64,000 nt of DNA. Origin: Aequoribacter sp003520285. GTDB lineage: Bacteria > Pseudomonadota > Gammaproteobacteria > Pseudomonadales > Halieaceae. The notes under the pieces are model-generated. The model saw only the letters and a list, made by a program, of their open reading frames with translations, was not told the origin of the DNA and did no database searches. Of the stretch, positions 62,201 through 64,000 are shown one piece after another; the first letter of the stretch is position 1, and each line of letters begins with the position of its first letter. The stretch covers positions 1-64,000 of the forward strand of contig CAXAAR010000002.1 in assembly GCA_963966765.1 (NCBI GenBank), read 5' to 3'. The translations under genes and the position numbers were made by a program.

Positions 62201-62731
62201 ACGACGTTCCTTATATTTGGAGATACCTGCAGCTTCTTCAATAAAAATCCGCAAGTCCTCGGGCTTCGACTCAATCAACCGCGAGATCATACCTTGCTCA
62301 ATGATGGCGTAGCTTCGGGGACCTAATCCAGTGCCCAAAAATATGTCGGTGATGTCTCGGCGACGACAGCGTGTCCCATTCAAGAAATAATCAGATTGCC
62401 CGGCACGGGTGACCAAGCGCTTAATCGAAATCTCAGCAAAAGCGGCATATTCACCCACCACAGTGCCGTCTTGATTATCAAAAATTAGCTCTATCGAGGC
62501 CTGCCCTACCGGTTGACGACCACCAGAGCCATTAAAAATCACATCTGACATCGACTCGCCACGTAGGTTCTTGGCTGAGCTCTCACCCATTACCCAGCGC
62601 ACGGCATCAATAATATTGGATTTGCCGCACCCGTTGGGACCCACAACGGCACTCATGTTATGAGGAAAGTGAACAGTGGTCGGGTCTACGAAAGATTTAA
62701 AACCCGCTAATTTTATTGACTTTAATCGCAT
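59237..62731 (-). CDS. smc: Chromosome partition protein Smc
   Basis: Structural maintenance of chromosomes ATPase, 1164 residues. The N-terminal head begins MRLKSIKLAGFKSFVDPT and has the Walker A GPNGCGKSN. Two long coiled coils (about 170-500 and 660-1000) flank a hinge (about 510-640). The C-terminal head has the signature LLSGGEKALTAIAL and Walker B FCMLDEVDAPLDDANV. The partners ScpA and ScpB are not in this window. smc-zipA-ligA is the order also found in Pseudomonas. Confidence 0.97.
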   Translation of the reverse strand: MRLKSIKLAGFKSFVDPTTVHFPHNMSAVVGPNGCGKSNIIDAVRWVMGESSAKNLRGESMSDVIFNGSGGRQPVGQASIELIFDNQDGTVVGEYAAFAEISIKRLVTRAGQSDYFLNGTRCRRRDITDIFLGTGLGPRSYAIIEQGMISRLIESKPEDLRIFIEEAAGISKYKERRKETETRMRRTLENLERLQDIRDELGRQIHHLERQAQAAEQYRELKQQERDARALSGALHWQAYADQIATLAGTINQSELDRESVMADYRALEADLEQQRAAYTDSSDACNQIQANYYAVGAEVTRLEQAIQFEVQRQGQLQQRLLQAEASAQLANDSLASDEAALALAQAELAELSPQRTAMEVRVEGSTAALEGAESAMQEWQSQWEAFNQSASAARQSSELQQSKIQYLEQVTTKLVRRQEALLAELESLESRVDQGETQRLEVRLLALTQEAEALEQQRLAAIQDRESVRTELAGHQTTIADLRTQSQQVQGQLASFEVLQEQHEGHTQRGVDDWINQSRMTNSATLVTELSVSKRWQSAVEQVLAQDIHGWVVDKLDVDSRSIAELPATQLYLQDRSQTSKPPQTLAAQVTSETLPSVLSSVRTAEDLGEALLGRGQLKPGESIITPDGVWLGPDWIRIRRIDDPESGALYRQEQIERLRTAAVDLENTIGKQQKLGAEHEHALAELDRTLESCRTRLQSLTTEQGRLRAEISAILARNSKENERRAAIEAELRELRKDYDLEERAMAAARGELAEAIEQIERDSKQREQLIELRESHRNSVEAQRTVARQDRDQLYSTTLLEQQAQAKVAATEQAIERLRQQAQDLNAQRELILSEMAQNDGDVVTQRQAELERQLEHRLEIEQTLTQARAQLSELEQAVRAADQARLGIERRRDQIASVLEAQRLERQTLTVQQATIVARLEEENWTVDKARALVQPGAELEQVQKLIESLGQKIVRLGAINLAAIDEFAAQSERKSYLDSQHEDLQSALETLEAAIRKIDKETRSRFRETFEEVNAGLQTLFPRFFGGGSAHLEMTGDDLLDTGVAIMAQPPGKKNSTIHLLSGGEKALTAIALVFSIFQLNPAPFCMLDEVDAPLDDANVGRYAKMVKEMSSKVQFIYITHNKLSMELADQLLGVTMHEPGVSRLVSVDVEEAAELAAS

Positions 62732-62821
62732 CTTTCTCGCGCTTAAGTGTCGCCTTGATGGCGCGACCTCAAATGAAACACTTTAATAATGGATTAGTGT
62801 ACCCGCTTTCGCTGGAATCGC

Positions 62822-64000
62822 CTATGGCGTCAGTGAAAGGGATTCATCGCGCGGTGCTAAACGCACAACCACTGATTCAGCTTGCCGCAGTTGGACCGAG
62901 AGCTGTGGCGGCGCCAAGTAAGGTGCATCTTTGCTAGATGCGTCGCCGACCAATGAGACATGCGCAGAGAGGGAAACGTGAGACAGACTCGAAAGGGTCT
63001 GCCCCGCCATAGAATCCTGATCTGAAAAAACAACACGACTCGGCAAGTCAGACGCCGCAAGTCGCTTAACCGCGATCGGCATACCCGAGGCCGCGCCCTC
63101 TGGCCTCAGCACTAAATAGACACTGGCGCCCTCCGCGTCGTGACCTTCAGGTAGCGAGATCTCGACCACAAGCTGTGGCGCAACAACAGCGGGGGGCGCT
63201 GTGTCGCCACTCGCCTGACGTGCCTGTTGCAGAAGCTCATCAATCATAGAGACTTCATTCCCTGAAGCTCGCAGCACAGACTGCAGTGTAGACCAGTAAC
63301 CCACAGCAGTCTGATATGCCCCTGCCTCGAACGCCGCCATACCTAAAAGACCGAGTGCAGTTTGATCTGTGGGTGAGATGCTAATTGCCTGCTCAGCCCA
63401 AAGCCGAGCTTGCGTGTCCAGCACCCTACCACTACTGAGATATCTCGCCTGCGCTGCATAGGCGAGGACCTGAGGCGCTTCTGGGGCCAGCTCGACCAAC
63501 CTTTCGTAGATCTCGGCTGCTCGAGAATAGTCTGCTTGACCCATGTAGTAGCTACCCAGAAGTCCGAGATACTCCGTGTTCTCAGGACGATCAATTAACC
63601 GATCCTCTAACTGCTGTGCCAACGCAGTAATTTCCCGAGGATCAGCGGCGGCCTCAAGCTGCTGAAGCTGACGCGCAATGGTTAAGTCTTGCGAGGCGCC
63701 GAGCTGTAAATAAAGGACAGCACTAGCCAAGCATAAAACAACCGCCACTCCCGCATAGACTCTAAAGGGCAGTTTCTGATCAGCGTTGACGACCTCGGGC
63801 AACTCATTGAACCCTTCTTCCAGAAGACGCAGAGCCGCCTCTTGCGTCAGCGACTCGTCTTCCGCAAGGAGCTCGTTTTTGCGCATCTCAAGCCAATCCT
63901 TATTGGCCTCTTTGGTACTCACGCTGGCATTGACGCGCCGGGTAGACCACCAAAACAATACCAGCGTCAAGGTGAACACGACCACTAAGGGAGCGATAAA
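62822..64000 (-). CDS. ccmI: Cytochrome c biogenesis protein CcmI, 5' end outside the window
   Basis: Apocytochrome c chaperone of the Ccm system. The visible frame is open to the right edge. It shows a first membrane helix (VFTLTLVLFWW), a cytoplasmic segment beginning STRRVNASVSTKEANKDWLEMRKNELLAED, a second helix (VYAGVAVVLCLASAVLYLQL) and a TPR region (NTEYLGLLGSYYMGQADYSRAAEIYERLVELAPEAP) with a beta-rich C-terminal domain. A GTG at 63985 could serve as a start, but the open frame upstream makes a start outside the window more likely. Its neighbours beyond the edge are expected to be other ccm genes. Confidence 0.88.
   Translation of the reverse strand, partial: FIAPLVVVFTLTLVLFWWSTRRVNASVSTKEANKDWLEMRKNELLAEDESLTQEAALRLLEEGFNELPEVVNADQKLPFRVYAGVAVVLCLASAVLYLQLGASQDLTIARQLQQLEAAADPREITALAQQLEDRLIDRPENTEYLGLLGSYYMGQADYSRAAEIYERLVELAPEAPQVLAYAAQARYLSSGRVLDTQARLWAEQAISISPTDQTALGLLGMAAFEAGAYQTAVGYWSTLQSVLRASGNEVSMIDELLQQARQASGDTAPPAVVAPQLVVEISLPEGHDAEGASVYLVLRPEGAASGMPIAVKRLAASDLPSRVVFSDQDSMAGQTLSSLSHVSLSAHVSLVGDASSKDAPYLAPPQLSVQLRQAESVVVRLAPRDESLSLTP

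Noticed and set aside
1..64000. CRISPR arrays, insertion sequences, prophage or defence islands
   Set aside because: No repeated spacer-like units, transposase, integrase, restriction or toxin-antitoxin genes were found on reading both strands.

Overview
The window is a continuous piece of a gammaproteobacterial chromosome, by eye about half G+C, with dense genes, short gaps and many translational overlaps. Many genes have their closest recognisable relatives in Pseudomonas-type bacteria: ThrH, CysB, a PA2817-family protein, a PA3286-type ketoacyl synthase, the smc-zipA-ligA block and phoBR. A marine, Pseudomonadales/Cellvibrionales-like heterotroph fits best. That placement is inference from gene content, not a phylogeny. 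No phage genes, insertion sequences, CRISPR arrays or rRNA genes were seen.

Layout. 1-2861: a biotin-dependent acyl-CoA carboxylase pair on the minus strand, with the biotin carboxylase running off the left edge. 3093-7360: pabB, then cysB-thrH, a 5'-nucleotidase and a yajC that is not next to secDF. 7361-7776 is a non-coding gap before a MarR regulator. 8236-11131: a minus-strand row of bcp, rmuC, a Nudix hydrolase and a flavin reductase. 11238-16365: a mixed stretch holding two decayed MFS transporter genes, an SDR, a gamma-class carbonic anhydrase homologue, a Coq4-family protein, tRNA-Ser(GGA) and a small protein of unknown function. 16546-22550: a YebC-family protein, HMG-CoA lyase with a class III CoA-transferase, queF, an ABC-2 exporter and a PA2817-family gene. 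22565-22796: tRNA-Glu and tRNA-Gly behind a strong promoter. 22820-25133: tusA-like, epmC, pdxB and msrB. 25145-30579: an exported methyltransferase homologue, a GcvR-like ACT protein, an MFS permease, prmB-aroC and a DUF4892 protein.

30664-45314 is the core of the window: htpG behind a textbook heat-shock promoter, then the TCA-cycle genes sdhCDAB-sucAB-lpd-sucCD on the minus strand, divergent from gltA on the plus strand. Both sides have recognisable sigma-70 promoters in the shared 271-bp region. Hairpins after sdhB, lpd and sucD divide the 11-kb TCA cluster into segments. gltA is followed by a FabH-like ketoacyl synthase III.

46446-55561 is a complete phosphate-starvation block, phoB-phoR-pstS-pstC-pstA-pstB-phoU, led by a near-consensus Pho box and continuing without a visible break into hisC. 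55585-62731 holds a lytic transglycosylase lipoprotein, ligA, zipA and smc. The right edge cuts ccmI, normally the last gene of a cytochrome c maturation operon.

Most of the window is conserved housekeeping and I do not see a clearly new defence or mobile system. The most useful second looks are the atypical biotin carboxylase, the two transporter pseudogenes, the Pho operon ending in hisC, the gltA-KAS III pairing, the CoA-transferase/HMG-CoA lyase pair, and the regulatory layout around htpG and the suc genes.
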